Below, in pieces: positions 30,546-40,367 of a DNA stretch of 64,000 nt. The number at the start of each line of letters is the position of its first letter. Position 1 is the first letter of the stretch. Below the pieces are notes generated by a model. The model was not told the DNA's origin. It ran no database searches and saw nothing but the letters and a program-made list of their open reading frames with translations. The position numbers and the translations under genes were made by a program. This stretch comes from Maniola hyperantus (lineage: Eukaryota > Arthropoda > Insecta > Lepidoptera > Nymphalidae). Location: the NCBI RefSeq assembly GCF_902806685.2, contig NC_048564.1, positions 16,678,418-16,742,417 of the forward strand, given 5' to 3'.

Positions 30546-31170
30546 ATTAATATCGATGGGGCCATGTGTATTGGTTGTAGCCCCCTGGCAATGTCATTGA
30601 AGTGCCAAGAGAGCCTATGCTTGTCATACTTAGTCTGATTTTTAATTCCGTGGAATTCTGACGTTTCTTAATGTTACCAGAGATTAAACAGTTTCCACAA
30701 AGAAGAAAACTTTAAATATTGTACATAGGTAAATTTAAGTACATAAATAAATTGCCGCATGTATATTGTAAGATCATCACTTGAGAACAAATCAACCGAT
30801 TTGGCCGATTTTTTGTTGTTTTCGTAAAGAACAAGGTTTTTGTGAAAGAATTTCTTAAAATCTAAGCGTGTACTTTTAGGCACATCAAGATGATTAAAAT
30901 TCAAAAGGAACTAAAAATAAACTTAGAAATGTTCAACATAAATAAGTCAAGATTACATCCTCAAATCAACCGATCCCATTGCTGCCAGTTTCCACTATTT
31001 TAGTGCGAAGTTATGTCTTAGGGCTATTTATATTGATAGGGATTTAATGTAATTTGGGGTAACAACGAACTTCAGGTGGTGGTCACACTGTTTTCATACA
31101 AATAACTACCCTGATGTATAAAAATGACAACGTCAGAATTCCACCGAATTATAAATCAGATATAGAGCCA
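30546..31170. other. no gene or repeat recognised
   Basis: AT-rich. A 76-codon minus frame (30674-30904) is composed of F/K/Y-rich residues without motif. Confidence 0.45.
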
Positions 31171-31336
31171 ATGGGGCCAATTCTCTGGTACACAATTTCT
31201 AAACTAAACTAAATTAACAGGTCTAAATGTAGTGCTGTCCTTTTCCGCAAGCAACATTATGAAAGGGATAGCAATAGATTTAGACGTGCCATTTTAGTTT
31301 AGTTTAGAGATTGTGTACAATGGAATTAGCCACAAT
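31171..31336. mobile_element. palindromic MITE
   Basis: The left arm (GGGCCAATTC, GTACACAATTTCTAAACTAA, ACTAAA, AGGTCTAAA) pairs with the right arm (TTTAGACGTG, TTTTAGTTTAGTTTAGAGAT, TGTGTACAATGGAATTAGCC). Arms are about 70 bp with a short central loop (CTTTTCCGCAAGC). No frame. Confidence 0.7.
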
Positions 31337-31611
31337 GTGGTCAAAGGTTGGTGCTACTTACTGCCTGCATGTGACGGACGCTGCTCGGTTACGCATTATT
31401 GCTATAAACAATATTACAGGAGCTCGATGCAAACAGAATGCTAAGAGTAAAATAAAGGGACATTTTTGGGTCGCATATACATAGGTCGTATAAGACTCGT
31501 TTGTTTGTTTTTTCTTTTATTTAAAACCAGCTTTTGACTGTGGGTGTAGAATTAGTCAGTCATCGTATCGAATGATATCCGTTTGAAATTCATTCCAAGT
31601 CTAAGTTGACG

Positions 31612-31780
31612 ACCTCCCTGGCGCAATGGTAAGCGCTGTTGTATTAGTGGGAGGTCCCGGGTTCGATTCCCAGCAAGGGTTTGGAATTTTATAATTTCTA
31701 AATGTGGACTATGGTCAAACCCTTCTCATACTGATAGGAGACCCGTGCTTTGTAGTGAGCCGACCATGGGTTGATCATGA
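31612..31780 (+). mobile_element. SINE-2: tRNA-like head with a SINE-1 tail
   Basis: Head CCTGGCGCAATGGTAAGCGC (box A) and CGGGTTCGATTCCCAGC (box B) with normal spacing, an AATTTTATAATTTCTAAA linker, then GACTATGGTCAAACCCTTCT, GAGACCCGTGCTTTGTAGTG and GGGTTGATCATGATGA. The second half is the SINE-1 tail, so the element is a chimera. The Pol III boxes look intact. Confidence 0.7.
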
Positions 31781-31800
31781 TGAATATAGAATATGGATAG

Positions 31801-32031
31801 AATAGCTTATGCTCGCGACTTCGTCCCCGTGGATTACACTAATTACAAACCCATATTTTACTCCCTTAGGGGTTGAATTTCCAAAAATCCATTCTTAGCG
31901 GTTGCCTATCTCATAATAGCTATCTGCATGCCAAATTTCAGCCCGATCCGTCCAGTAGTTTGAGCTGTGCGTCAGTCAGTCAGTTAGTCAGTCAGTCAGT
32001 CAGTCACCTTTTCCTTTAATATATTTAGAAG
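31801..32031 (-). mobile_element. Heli-C, near full length
   Basis: ATAGCTTATGCTCGCGACTT, GTTGAATTTCCAAAAATCCA, TAATAGCTATCTGCATGCCA, then an expanded (CAGT)n run at 31970-32008 and CCTTTTCCTTTAATATATTT. Confidence 0.75.
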
Positions 32032-32309
32032 ATATCTTCATGTTCTCACATTCTAAACACCGAGGCATCACGGCGTGTGCTTTACGTCGATGCCAATAGC
32101 TACGGACAGACAAAATGTTATAATCTGTATCATAAATCATGCACGATCGAACATTCCATGCATGCAGCGCATAGCAACAAAATTCCGAACAACCATTATT
32201 ACATGCATAGATCGGGGACGGCCATTAATCATTGACAAATTATATTTTGTGGAACTATGAGATCTTGGTTAAATTCTTCTTAGTTGTTACCTTAAACTTG
32301 TCTTATAAC

Positions 32310-32386
32310 AAAAAAACGGCCAAGGACAAGTCAGACTCGCGCACGAGGGTTCCGTACTACAGTCGTATTTTTTCGACAGTTTGTAA
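32310..32386 (-). mobile_element. GTTCC-family end
   Basis: AAAACGGCCAAGGACAAGTC, GAGGGTTCCGTACTACAGTC, TATTTTTTCGAC. Cut off after 77 bp by an RTE fragment. Confidence 0.65.
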
Positions 32387-32392
32387 GAGGGA

Positions 32393-32551
32393 AAAAAGCG
32401 CAGCGTTTGAAGACCCCCCAGCCCCAGAACGGACGAGATCAGACGAGTCGCAGGGAGCAGCTGGATTCAAGACCGTGGCGTGCGAAAGTCCTACAAGAGA
32501 CCTAATTGTCCAGCAGTGGATGTCTATCGGTTGCTGATGATGATGATGATG
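32393..32551 (+). pseudogene. RTE 3' fragment with internal deletions
   Basis: AAGCGCAGCGTTTGAAGACC, GACGAGTCGCAGGGAGCAGC, CTACAAGAGACCTAATTGTC, CAGCAGTGGATGTCTATCGG and (TGATGA)n at 32535-32551. Confidence 0.7.
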
Positions 32552-32578
32552 CCCACCACTACGCCTGTTGGTCTAACA

Positions 32579-32675
32579 TGCGCACCGCGGGAAAATTTTG
32601 TCTACGCATTATCTCGTGTTTTTTCATACAAATAAGACGAGTAAATGCGTAGACAAAATTTTCTCGCGGTGCGCA
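32579..32675. mobile_element. small palindromic MITE
   Basis: TGCGCACCGCGGGAAAATTT then TGTCTACGCATT, mirrored by AATGCGTAGACAAAATTTTC then TCGCGGTGCGCA. Arms of about 33 bp, one or two mismatches, AT loop. 97 bp in all. Confidence 0.75.
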
Positions 32676-32929
32676 GTCGTCTATTGCTGGTTTCCTAGTA
32701 TACTTTACTAACAAAACAAAACATTTTCATTATAAAGCAACGTACACAACGGTGGAGTCAGGCAAACACAAACAATCTCGCGACCGCCCGGTGTCGGGCG
32801 CGCGGCGCGTGCCGAGGATCAACAAATTTTCATATCAAAGGACTGCTCAGTTTTATGAATTACACTTATTTGAGCTGAGCGTAATGTCTCTTTTATAGTT
32901 TAGGAGCTGTGATCTTTTTGATTAATCCA
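32676..32929. other. no gene; CpG-rich patch 32755-32825
   Basis: CGCGACCGCCCGGTGTCGGG then CGCGCGGCGCGTGCCGAGG is an isolated CpG-rich patch without a frame, unlike any repeat here. Confidence 0.3.
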
Positions 32930-33010
32930 GTTCTACTTCACGACTTGGATTTAGGATTTCCAGGGTAAAAAGTAGCTTATGTCACTCTACAGGTCTTTAG
33001 CTATATACAT
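32930..33010 (-). mobile_element. Heli-B fragment
   Basis: TTCACGACTTGGATTTAGGA, AAAAAGTAGCTTATGTCACT, CTACAGGTCTTTAGCTATA. The hairpin end and 5' third are lost. Confidence 0.55.
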
Positions 33011-33094
33011 CTTCTTCTTCCTTACCTTATCCCACGCTACGTGGGGTCGGCACAACATGTCTTCTTGACCACTCACTTCTGTCATTCGTTTTAT

Positions 33095-33310
33095 TTTTGA
33101 ACATGAACATTGCAGCACCAGAGGAACCGCCGATGCGTTGCCGGCCTTTTAGGAATTTGTTGGTCCGCCCCTTGAATAACCCCATGTTGTAATCTAGTGG
33201 GAACACCGCCGATGGGAGTTGGTCCCACAGTTTGCACGTGCGTGGAAAGAAGGATCTGGCGCAGCGGACGGTCGAAGTGCACCAGACACCCAGGTGGTGA
33301 GGGTGAGGGT
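33095..33310 (-). pseudogene. CR1/jockey-type LINE ORF2 C-terminus
   Basis: The minus frame contains VRCARSFFPRTCKLWDQLPS, AVFPLDYNMGLFKGRTNKF and LKGRQR. The FFPRT..LW..LP..VFP..Y..G.FK sequence is the conserved C-terminus of these reverse transcriptases. The open frame (33027-33389) extends at both sides into other repeats, so it is chimeric. Its N-terminal part is SINE-1 read in reverse. Confidence 0.7.
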
Positions 33311-33334
33311 GGGAGGAGGTGGTCTCAGAGGTGT

Positions 33335-33468
33335 GTGATGTTTGCCAATCCGTACTTGGCCAGCGTGGTAGACTCTGTCGGCTAGCCAAACCCTTCTCAT
33401 TCCGAGAGGAGACCCGTGGTCAGTAGTGACTAGTGAGCCGGCGATGGGTTTGATAATCACGATGATGG
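33335..33468 (+). mobile_element. SINE-1 3' half
   Basis: TTTGCCAATCCGTACTTGGC, CAGCGTGGTAGAC, CCCTTCTCATTCCGAGAGGA, GAGACCCGTGGTCAGTAGTG, TTTGATAATCACGATGATG. Joined to the LINE fragment on its left. Confidence 0.65.
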
Positions 33469-33537
33469 CATTTACTATAATAATCTAAGCCACTGTAGTT
33501 GTTGCTGCCAGCTACGGACGATTAACTTTAAATACCT

Positions 33538-33697
33538 AAATAGTCCACGACAGGTTGAGATGGTAATCGAGGTATGAGGCGGGGAGACGCCCCGCACAGC
33601 CACACGTCACCCGCGCACGCCCGCACCGGGTTAGCGCGGGGGCTGTGCGGGTGTGGTGGGCGTTCCCTCCCTGATTGCCATTTCAACCTGTTGCGTA
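33538..33697. mobile_element. FB1, full-length copy, worn ends
   Basis: TAGTCCACGACAGGTTGAGA left, TTGCCATTTCAACCTGTTGC right, GC-rich loop GGGGCTGTGCGGGTGTGG inverted relative to most copies (the loop faces the other way). Confidence 0.75.
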
Positions 33698-33961
33698 TTC
33701 TCCGCCGCTAGCTCGCAGACTATCATGATTAGGGGGCACGTGGGAGAATTTAATTTGAGTTCGTTTAATCGCATTAGTGTGTTCGCATCTTTATTTCGTT
33801 TTATCGTGACATTGCAGAAAGATTTTTTAGGTGAAATTAATTTTAGGGGTGGGTTGGGGATGCTAGTTAGAATGTATATTAATATTATTAATTGTATTGC
33901 AATTGTGATTGTTATCTTATGTTTTATCGGGGTAGATCAATTTTGCTTCTTCTATACCTAC

Positions 33962-34068
33962 TCTAGGGTTCGCTCTCAGAATGAGATAGGTGTTGGCCAT
34001 AGTCCACCACGCTGGTCAAGTGTGGATTAGCAGACTTCACACAGCTTTGTGAACATTATGAAAACTGT
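33962..34068 (-). mobile_element. SINE-1 tail-half fragment
   Basis: CTAGGGTTCGCTCTCAGAAT, GGCCATAGTCCACCACGCTG, GTGTGGATTAGCAGACTTCA. The head is missing. Confidence 0.6.
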
Positions 34069-34099
34069 TAACAACAACATCTAAGTACATAATATACTT

Positions 34100-34267
34100 A
34101 TCTATAAAAAGGAAATGCTGACTGACTGACTGTCAGATCTATCAACGCACAGCTCAAACTAGTGGACGGATCAGGCTGAAAGAGTGCAGACCAGACAGCT
34201 ATGGGGGTAATATAGGGGTTTAAAATGTGTGTTGTCCACGCGGACGAAGTCGCGGCAATGACATAGT
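34100..34267 (+). mobile_element. Heli-C with internal deletion
   Basis: TATCTATAAAAAGGAAATGC, TGACTGACTGACTGTCAGAT, then ACTAGTGGACGGATCAGGCT, a deletion, and CGCGGACGAAGTCGCGGCAA followed by TGACATAGTT (CTAG changed to ATAG). Confidence 0.65.
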
Positions 34268-34314
34268 TACTAATAATATAACGGTTCGAACTAGAAACAT
34301 GCAAATAAAACAAA

Positions 34315-34358
34315 GCAGGCAAATCACTTATCGTACGTCTCCGTGGAATTTCGACTAC
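34315..34358 (+). mobile_element. H-family scrap
   Basis: AGGCAAATCACTTATCGTAC, GTCTCCGTGGAATTTCGACT. Matches 47031 and 54480 and, like them, stops just after GTGGAATT..CTA. Confidence 0.4.
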
Positions 34359-34359
34359 G

Positions 34360-34479
34360 TATAGTACGCGACAGGTCGAGATGGCAATCGGGGCTCGCAC
34401 GCACCGGGTTAGCCCAGCGGCTGTACGGGAGGCGAAGCGTTCCCTCCCCGATTGCCATCTCGACCTGTCGCGGACTATA
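34360..34479. mobile_element. FB1, clean short copy
   Basis: TATAGTACGCGACAGGTCGA with AGATGGCAATCGGGG, and CCCCGATTGCCATCTCGACC with TGTCGCGGACTATA: 34-bp arms that differ by a single base. The short loop makes this the best reference for the FB1 ends. Confidence 0.9.
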
Positions 34480-34975
34480 CCTACAGGTGTAAACCTTGAC
34501 GATATCTTATGTTCCATGATGTTCCAAACTTTGAAGTTTAGAATTGACCAGTGCGAGGCGCTTCGTCACCAATGAGTTCCAGCGTGACGATCCACAGAAT
34601 CCAATGCATCAAGCTGCGTCTTTAGGATTCTAAGATCCTAGTTTCCTATAGTTTAGTGTTTATGATAGTCGTGTTTTGAGATGCTGTGCCCATGAAATTC
34701 TCAACATTCTTCGAGATGGCACATATATTTATCAATTTTGCGTGTTTGGTCGCGACCGGCGCGCGGCGACGCGTTGTGGGACCACCGGCCGACGGCCGCA
34801 CGAGCATTGTCCGATTTGTTACCATTTCCATGAATTTTGTTTACTCAACATTGTTTTTGTCCCTTTTTTTCATATTTGATTTATCCCTGGCCATTAGGTT
34901 ATGGTCAGGCTAGCCAAGCAACTGATTATGTTTTTGGGACAAAACTTATCTGTATCTAATACCGACTATAGGTAG
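34480..34975. other. no gene; CpG-rich patch 34740-34815
   Basis: CGCGACCGGCGCGCGGCGAC then ACCGGCCGACGGCCGCACGA is open in three overlapping frames (34646-34913, both strands) but has no motif. It is unlike the repeats. Possibly a conserved element or an unrecognised exon. Confidence 0.3.
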
Positions 34976-35081
34976 ATATAGTACGCGACAATACTGATAT
35001 ATAGTACGCGACAGGTCGAAATGGTAATCGGAGTAGTGACTCATGTACCTCGGTTGCCATCTCGACCTGTCACGCACTATA
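34976..35081. mobile_element. FB1 with a duplicated end
   Basis: TATAGTACGCGACA occurs at 34976-34990, then after nine bases the element starts again (TATAGTACGCGACAGGTCGA at 35000) and ends TCGACCTGTCACGCACTATA at 35081. The GC loop is almost wholly lost. Confidence 0.75.
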
Positions 35082-35135
35082 AGTCTGAAAAGAATAAGCT
35101 CTTCGTGATAAAGCTATTCCTAGTCATAGTCACAT

Positions 35136-35294
35136 AGAGTACGCGGCCGTAAGTAATGTACATCGGCCTTTAGCGTTGTCTCTGTCGCTCATATCTATAT
35201 GACGTTTAGTTGGTCTCAACGACAGAGACAGTGCTCTACAAGTTTGCTATCTCCTTCTAAAGGTCGATGTATATTACTTTCGGCTGCGTACTGT
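35136..35294. mobile_element. FB2, full-length copy
   Basis: GAGTACGCGGCCGTAAGTAA left, ATTACTTTCGGCTGCGTACT right, with a core of TTGTCTCTGTCGCTCATATC mirrored by CTCAACGACAGAGACAGTGC. ATATGACGTTTAGT lies in the loop. Confidence 0.8.
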
Positions 35295-35934
35295 AACATA
35301 AATAGCCACGAAATCGAGACAATCCCGAAATTCCCGTGTATGTGGCCACAGCAGTTATGGTAAGCAAAGAATAAGGACGCCGAGGCGCGCCACGGGGCGT
35401 CCGATGTATTCGCTAGATAGCCATTTACATGTGTTGTCAACTTGTACGTGTTCATTCAAATATTTGATTCATTTGTAATAAACGATACTATATAGTGTTT
35501 GAAGCCAAGGTGTCACATATTAAATTCGAGCGTTTTTTTCGAGATGCCCGTTTGATACATTGATATTATGGGAATTTTGGACCCCTTTTTGTCGATTGAG
35601 ATGTTATGATTAGCCCTTGAAAGGTCATTACGTGTTAAAATGTCATCAACTTAATAAACATCGCTACCTGTTTCGAATAATGATTTCATTTTACACTTTT
35701 CTAATTTTGACAGAGAATAATGGCTGAAATGGCCCCTAAGATAGGGCTTTCCTGATTTAGGGTTCAGATCAATTTCCCTAGCTAAGTCATAGCTGTGACA
35801 AGACCTCTGATCTACTAGTTTCAACGTACTTTCAAAACCTTGGGTGAATAATTAAACGTTCTGGTGACGCCATAGAACTATCAAACGTGTCATCGGAAAT
35901 TGCAATTAAATGTATGTAAGTACCTACCACGAGC
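35295..35934. other. no gene or repeat recognised
   Basis: AT-rich. A 79-codon minus frame ending near 35216 starts in this stretch but shows no motif and overlaps FB2. Confidence 0.45.
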
Positions 35935-36251
35935 TGTGATAGGCTGATAGCCTAGTGGTTAGGACGTCCGCCTTCTAATCGGAGGTCGGGGGTTCGATCC
36001 CGGGCACGTACCTTTAATTTTTCGGAGTTATTTGCGTTTTAATTACCTAATTGAATATCACTTGCTTTAACGGTGAAGGAAAGCATCGTGATGAAACCTG
36101 CATGCCTGAGAGTTCTCCATAATGTTCTCAAAGGTGTGTGAAGTCTACCAATCCGCACATGGCCAGCATGGTAGACTATGGCCAAAACGCTTCTCACTAT
36201 GAGAGGAGACCCGTGCTCTGTAGTGAGCCGGTGATGGGTTGATCATGACGT
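35935..36251 (+). mobile_element. SINE-1, full length with target duplication
   Basis: Head GATAGCCTAGTGGTTAGGAC (box A) and GGGGGTTCGATCCCGGGCAC (box B), body GCTTTAACGGTGAAGGAAAG and CATGCCTGAGAGTTCTCCAT, tail CGGTGATGGGTTGATCATGA. GTACCTACC stands on both sides (near 35921 and 36249), a likely 9-bp target duplication. A good reference copy. Confidence 0.85.
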
Positions 36252-36664
36252 ACCTACCTGTTTGACTTGCGGCTTAACGGTGTACTGTGGTACTGGTACA
36301 TATTCTGTATGGTAGGTATAGGTAGGACCACAGAATAATAATATAATAGTACTAACGGTAGGACATAGACGTACGACAATAAGCTACGGGTGCGTTGAAC
36401 ACCTTTCGATTTTCAATCCGCAGACCACAGTTTGTACCGTTGATCTAGCTAAGCAAATATAGCGAAGGCCTAAGGCTATGGGTTTATAGAGATTAGTGCG
36501 AATAGCCCGTAACAAAGGTCTCCTCATGCGCCATTTTAACTAGGTATATGGGGTCAACTGTCATGTCAAACGTACGGTTCACCTTTAAGGTAAGGACTAA
36601 AATTGAATTTTTGACATGACGTTTGACATATAAAGTTAAGTAGGTATTTATCGCACGTGAGACC
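36252..36664. other. no gene; SINE-3 remnant and partial palindrome
   Basis: A worn SINE-3 head (CACCTTTCGATTTTCAATCC) lies at 36395-36450. CTGTCATGTCAAACGTACGG near 36549 is partly mirrored by TTTTTGACATGACGTTTGAC near 36610. Confidence 0.4.
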
Positions 36665-36834
36665 TACCGAGACCGACATTTAGAAGAAGGTAGCAGATTT
36701 GTAGAGCGTTGTCCCTGTCATTGAGACCAAGAAAACGTCACATAGGTATGAGTGACAGAGCCAACGCTCTACAAAGCCGAAATGTCAATCTAAAAGCCGA
36801 TGTAAATTAAGTACTTTCGGCCGCGTACTGTACT
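36665..36834. mobile_element. FB2, left end worn
   Basis: TTGTAGAGCGTTGTCCCTGT mirrored by AGTGACAGAGCCAACGCTCT; right terminus ACTTTCGGCCGCGTACTGTA. The left terminus is not clear. Confidence 0.7.
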
Positions 36835-37831
36835 TTGACTTCTGTCAGATACATAGAGCTAATTTAAAGTCATGTTTAAAAACGTGGCTAAATAAAAAAG
36901 AAGCAATCTCATTCATATCTCACTCCTTTTAAACCGTAAAATATCAATTAATGCAACTATAAAACCCATGTTTACACAAATCTTTCACCGGAATCAAAAT
37001 AAAAAAGTGTACAATCACGACAAAACAAAAGAAGTTGAACAAATCAACTAATATTATAAACAATGATCACTTGTCACCCGTATAGGGGTTTTTGTGGTGG
37101 TTTTTTTTGGTGGTTTTTGTTCGAGTCGATGGAGGAAGGAAACCTCGGCAGGCGGTCCGGGCCCCCCGGGGGGCGCGCACACAAAACGCTTCGTGATTCA
37201 TATAAAGACAAAAAGGACAAAAAGAAGTAGAGGCTGCATCAGTACGAACGCACTGTACTAACTCTACAGTTTGGCAAAATGTACCTAGCCCTACTTGCCT
37301 AGCTTGAATACATTATGCGTAAACAGCTGTTATAGTTCCCAGCAGTTAAATAGTCGCGTCTGACCTACGATGCAAGTGCGAGCTCGCACAGGTACTGTTC
37401 CACGCACTAGTGTACTGTGTACGGATGTAGCACTCACACTAATGCAAATGGCGAAGTGGGGTGCGGTGAACCCTAAAAACAGATCTCAGTTGGACCTGTG
37501 AGCTGTTGGTCGTCCCTGAGCAAACCGCAATCTATATTGCACCTTCAAGTTGAAATACTTGCTTTACAATCACCGTACTAATGGTCAAACTAGATCTTCG
37601 TTATCGAAGAGGGTCTACTGTACTATTGTCAAACTGCGGCATGATAGCAGGACACCGATGTTCCCGAGTACACATTGTTTGTTGGGCAATTAATGAAAAA
37701 ATGCCTCCAATTGTGCATAATACATAACTGATTGAGAAAAGAGATATTTCAATACTGAATCTTGTACGAAAACATTTACCATTGAGACTATTTAGAGAGG
37801 GATTAAAGTATGTTTAAATATACCTACATAT
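36835..37831. other. about 1 kb without gene; GC palindrome at 37150-37180
   Basis: Contains a (GGTTTTTTTT)-like run near 37090 and CGGTCCGGGCCCCCCGGGGG, a strong GC palindrome. Elsewhere it is unique-looking and without frames. Confidence 0.4.
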
Positions 37832-38003
37832 GTATAATACACGAGTCGAGATAGCAATCGGGGTGTGAGGCGGGGGACGCCCCGCACACCTGCACGTCAC
37901 CCGCGCTCGCCCGCACCGGGTTAGCACTGAGGCAGTGCAGGTGTGCGCGGGGCACCCCAGGCCCCAGCCCGATTGCCATCTCGATTCTTAACCTGTCGCG
38001 TAT
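37832..38003. mobile_element. FB1, full-length, worn
   Basis: TATAATACACGAGTCGAGAT left; GATTGCCATCTCGATTCTTA then ACCTGTCGCGTAT right, with a short insertion in the right arm. GC-rich loop retained. Confidence 0.75.
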
Positions 38004-38007
38004 CTAC

Positions 38008-38145
38008 TATCATCATGATCACCCTTCGCCGGCCCACTACAGACTACAGGGGGTCCTCTCTATCTAGGATATTTAATCAAACTCCGAAAAGTTAGAGGTG
38101 CGTGCCCGGAATCGAGAGGCGGACGTCATAACCCACTCATAACGT
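38008..38145 (-). mobile_element. SINE-1 with internal deletion
   Basis: TATCATCATGATCACCCTTC (tail) runs within about 60 bp into AACTCCGAAAAGTTAGAGGT, GCGTGCCCGGAATCGAGAGG (head): the middle is deleted. Confidence 0.6.
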
Positions 38146-38169
38146 CATAACTAAGCTGAAATACGTCAG

Positions 38170-38543
38170 GCGAAATCCTTAAACACCTTCAAAAATCGTT
38201 TGAAGAACTATTATTTATCTATGTAAACAGAATTATGTAGTATATTATAGAGATATGTATATAGGTATATATATTTATACCTATATATTTGTGTATTATT
38301 AGAATGTACCTACTGTGTATGTAGTCTAATTTATAATAATACCTCGGGCCATTTCCGGCTGCCGCACCAACCCGTGCTTTCGTGATTCCTTTCGTCAAAG
38401 GTTGCCTGGAAGAGATCGCTTTAGCGATAAGGCCGCCTTTGCATGCTACAGCTATTAGAATAAGATGCTGTATTGTGTTTTTTCAATGTTTACTTTGTGT
38501 TGTGTGCAATAAAGTGTCAATAAATAAAAAATAAATAAAATAA
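38170..38543 (+). pseudogene. LINE ORF2 stop and 3' UTR
   Basis: The frame 38170-38226 reads AKSLNTFKNRLKNYYLSM-stop, the FK.RLK ending of many non-LTR ORF2 proteins. Downstream, TTGCCTGGAAGAGATCGCTT, AGCGATAAGGCCGCCTTTGC and CAATAAAGTG lead to an AAATAAAAT tail at about 38515-38543. The GGAAGAGATCGCTTTAGCGA segment forms part of a common lepidopteran LINE 3' UTR. Confidence 0.65.
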
Positions 38544-38931
38544 AACTAAGCTATCATGGTTTGTGTACTATACCTACTTACCTAGTTCCAACCAACCGAA
38601 CGAAAATAGTCGATAACTAGTCGCTTCCTCGTCGGCGGCGGTGGACAACTGCCTATAGTCAAGTAAAATAAACAAGAAATTTACTCGTTTTATAAGTCGC
38701 CAACAACATAATTCTCGTCATAATATTTGGTCTGGGAACGCAAAAATTTGCGAGCGTCAAAGCTAATAATTCCATAAAGACAATACTACATTTACCTGCG
38801 ACGACATAAATTATGCGATCGTCTAAATAAGAAGAACATTTGTGCAATCTGGTCTCTTGCCATGCTGTAGGAATAGCTCACACCAATAGCTATAATATAC
38901 GAAATCCCACTTGAATCACTACATCATCATC
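38544..38931. other. no gene or repeat recognised
   Basis: A 62-codon minus frame (38659-38847) has no motif. TCGGCGGCGGTGG near 38631 is a small GC patch. Confidence 0.45.
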
Positions 38932-39112
38932 TAAATATATTAAAGGAAAAGGTGACTGACTGAGTGACTGACTGTCTATATATCACAGCTCTCAGATACG
39001 CACAGCTCAAACTACTGGACGGATCAGGATGAAATTTGGCAATCTAATTGCCTTATTATGACATCTGTTAGGAAAGGATTTTGGAAAATTCAACCCCTAA
39101 GGTGGTTGAAAT
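38932..39112 (+). mobile_element. Heli-C, 3' truncated
   Basis: TAAATATATTAAAGGAAAAG, GTGACTGACTGAGTGACTGA, ACTACTGGACGGATCAGGAT, AACCCCTAAGGTGGTTGAAA. The hairpin and CTAG are lost. Confidence 0.7.
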
Positions 39113-39785
39113 TGAAATATGAAGAAAAATCTATGTTTTTTAAACATTCTATTTAATAAGGAATTCTGGTCCTATAAACTATCGCTACACAATAAATCAC
39201 AGTCCAAGACCCTATTGGGGAGCCTGCAAACAAAACGGTACACTTACTAGTTTAGTTATTCTTCTGATCAAAATAGTTTTTGGTTCCAAACAAAACCACA
39301 TTAGACAGTGCTAAAATTCAGTCCAAACTTCGTGATTTTGATTAATTTGGCACAATTACATTACATGGGTTTCATTTAATTTTTTGCTCCTGTAAAATTT
39401 TGTTTGTTCGCCTGCTCCTCTATTATATCTGGGCTGCGTTTTAGGCATTAACTCTATAGCGCATCGTTATAGTATCGCAAGCTATGTGTGCATGGTTTAT
39501 GCGACGTCGACATCGACCACCTCCCGTAAAAGCATTTTGTATTAAGTCAACAAATCCAAAAACCATTCGGGCTACATTTGTTTCCATGAATAATAATATG
39601 TAAATGCCTTATTAGGTATATGTATACTTACATACATATATCGTACATGTACGGCGAGTCAACGACTTCCCGTTTTCTCTTGGACGTTTTTGACTAGTAG
39701 GTATTTTTATTTTGAATAATATCGTATGTTGATATATTGGTGGGTGAGTACCTAAATGTATGAAAATATAAAGTTTAGAAGAAGG
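39113..39785. other. no gene or repeat recognised
   Basis: AT-rich unique-looking sequence with no frame above 60 codons. GCGACGTCGACATCGACCAC near 39501 is slightly GC-richer. Confidence 0.45.
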
Positions 39786-39976
39786 TCACCTAGACCTAGA
39801 ATCATGAAATTTGGCAGGTATGTAGGTCATATAGCACACGTATTTCTTATAAAATCCGAAAACCGTGAATTTGTGGTAACATTAAGAAAAAATATTAAAA
39901 TTGTGTCCATGAAAAATAGTATTTTCAACTTTCTATGTAAGATTACTACCAAGTGGCGTATCATATGAAAGGTTCC
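39786..39976 (+). mobile_element. GTTCC-family middle part
   Basis: ACCTAGACCTAGAATCATGA, AATTTGGCAGGTATGTAGGT, AGTGGCGTATCATATGAAAGG. Both termini are lost. The 70-codon plus frame at 39756 reads this repeat. Confidence 0.6.
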
Positions 39977-40050
39977 AGGTTAGTATGCTTCCATCGTAGA
40001 CTATCATCACTTACCACCAGGTGAGATTGCAGTCAATGGATAACTTGTAC
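39977..40050 (+). mobile_element. E-family fragment
   Basis: CCAGGTTAGTATGCTTCCAT, ATCATCACTTACCACCAGGT, GAGATTGCAGTCAATGG. It abuts the GTTCC fragment. Confidence 0.5.
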
Positions 40051-40367
40051 TTATGTGAAAAAAATATTAAACACAAACACAAACAAAGCTACTTACCTAC
40101 TTACGATTTATTATCTCAAAATAAATAAGTATCGTTTTATACAAAGTGAACGGGAGCACAAACTTGTGACCACTTAACACGAAGCGCCACTCGAGCTTAT
40201 GACGAGCTCATTATTGACACTTGGGGAGAGAGCTGGCCCTTTGCCGTGACTCATTATTTCAAGTTGTTCTCAGACGAGAAAATACCTAATTTGACGAACT
40301 TTTATTGGATTTGATTTAGTTGAAGTTTTCAACTTACAGACGAACAAGTTTTATGTAAATAACTATA
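40051..40367. other. no gene or repeat recognised
   Basis: A GC-balanced patch at 40195-40290 (GACGAGCTCATTATTGACAC, GAGAGAGCTGGCCCTTTGCC) is unlike the repeats. No frame. Confidence 0.4.

Noticed and set aside
31612..31680. A functional tRNA gene at the SINE-2 head
   Set aside because: tRNA-like boxes lead into a linker and the SINE tail, and a second copy lies at 11690.
33027..33389. A single 120-codon host protein
   Set aside because: The middle is LINE C-terminus and the first third is a SINE read backwards; a repeat chimera.
35945..36015. A true tRNA gene
   Set aside because: Box A and B are good, but acceptor-stem pairing is absent and the sequence continues into the SINE-1 body and tail, with several related copies in the window.
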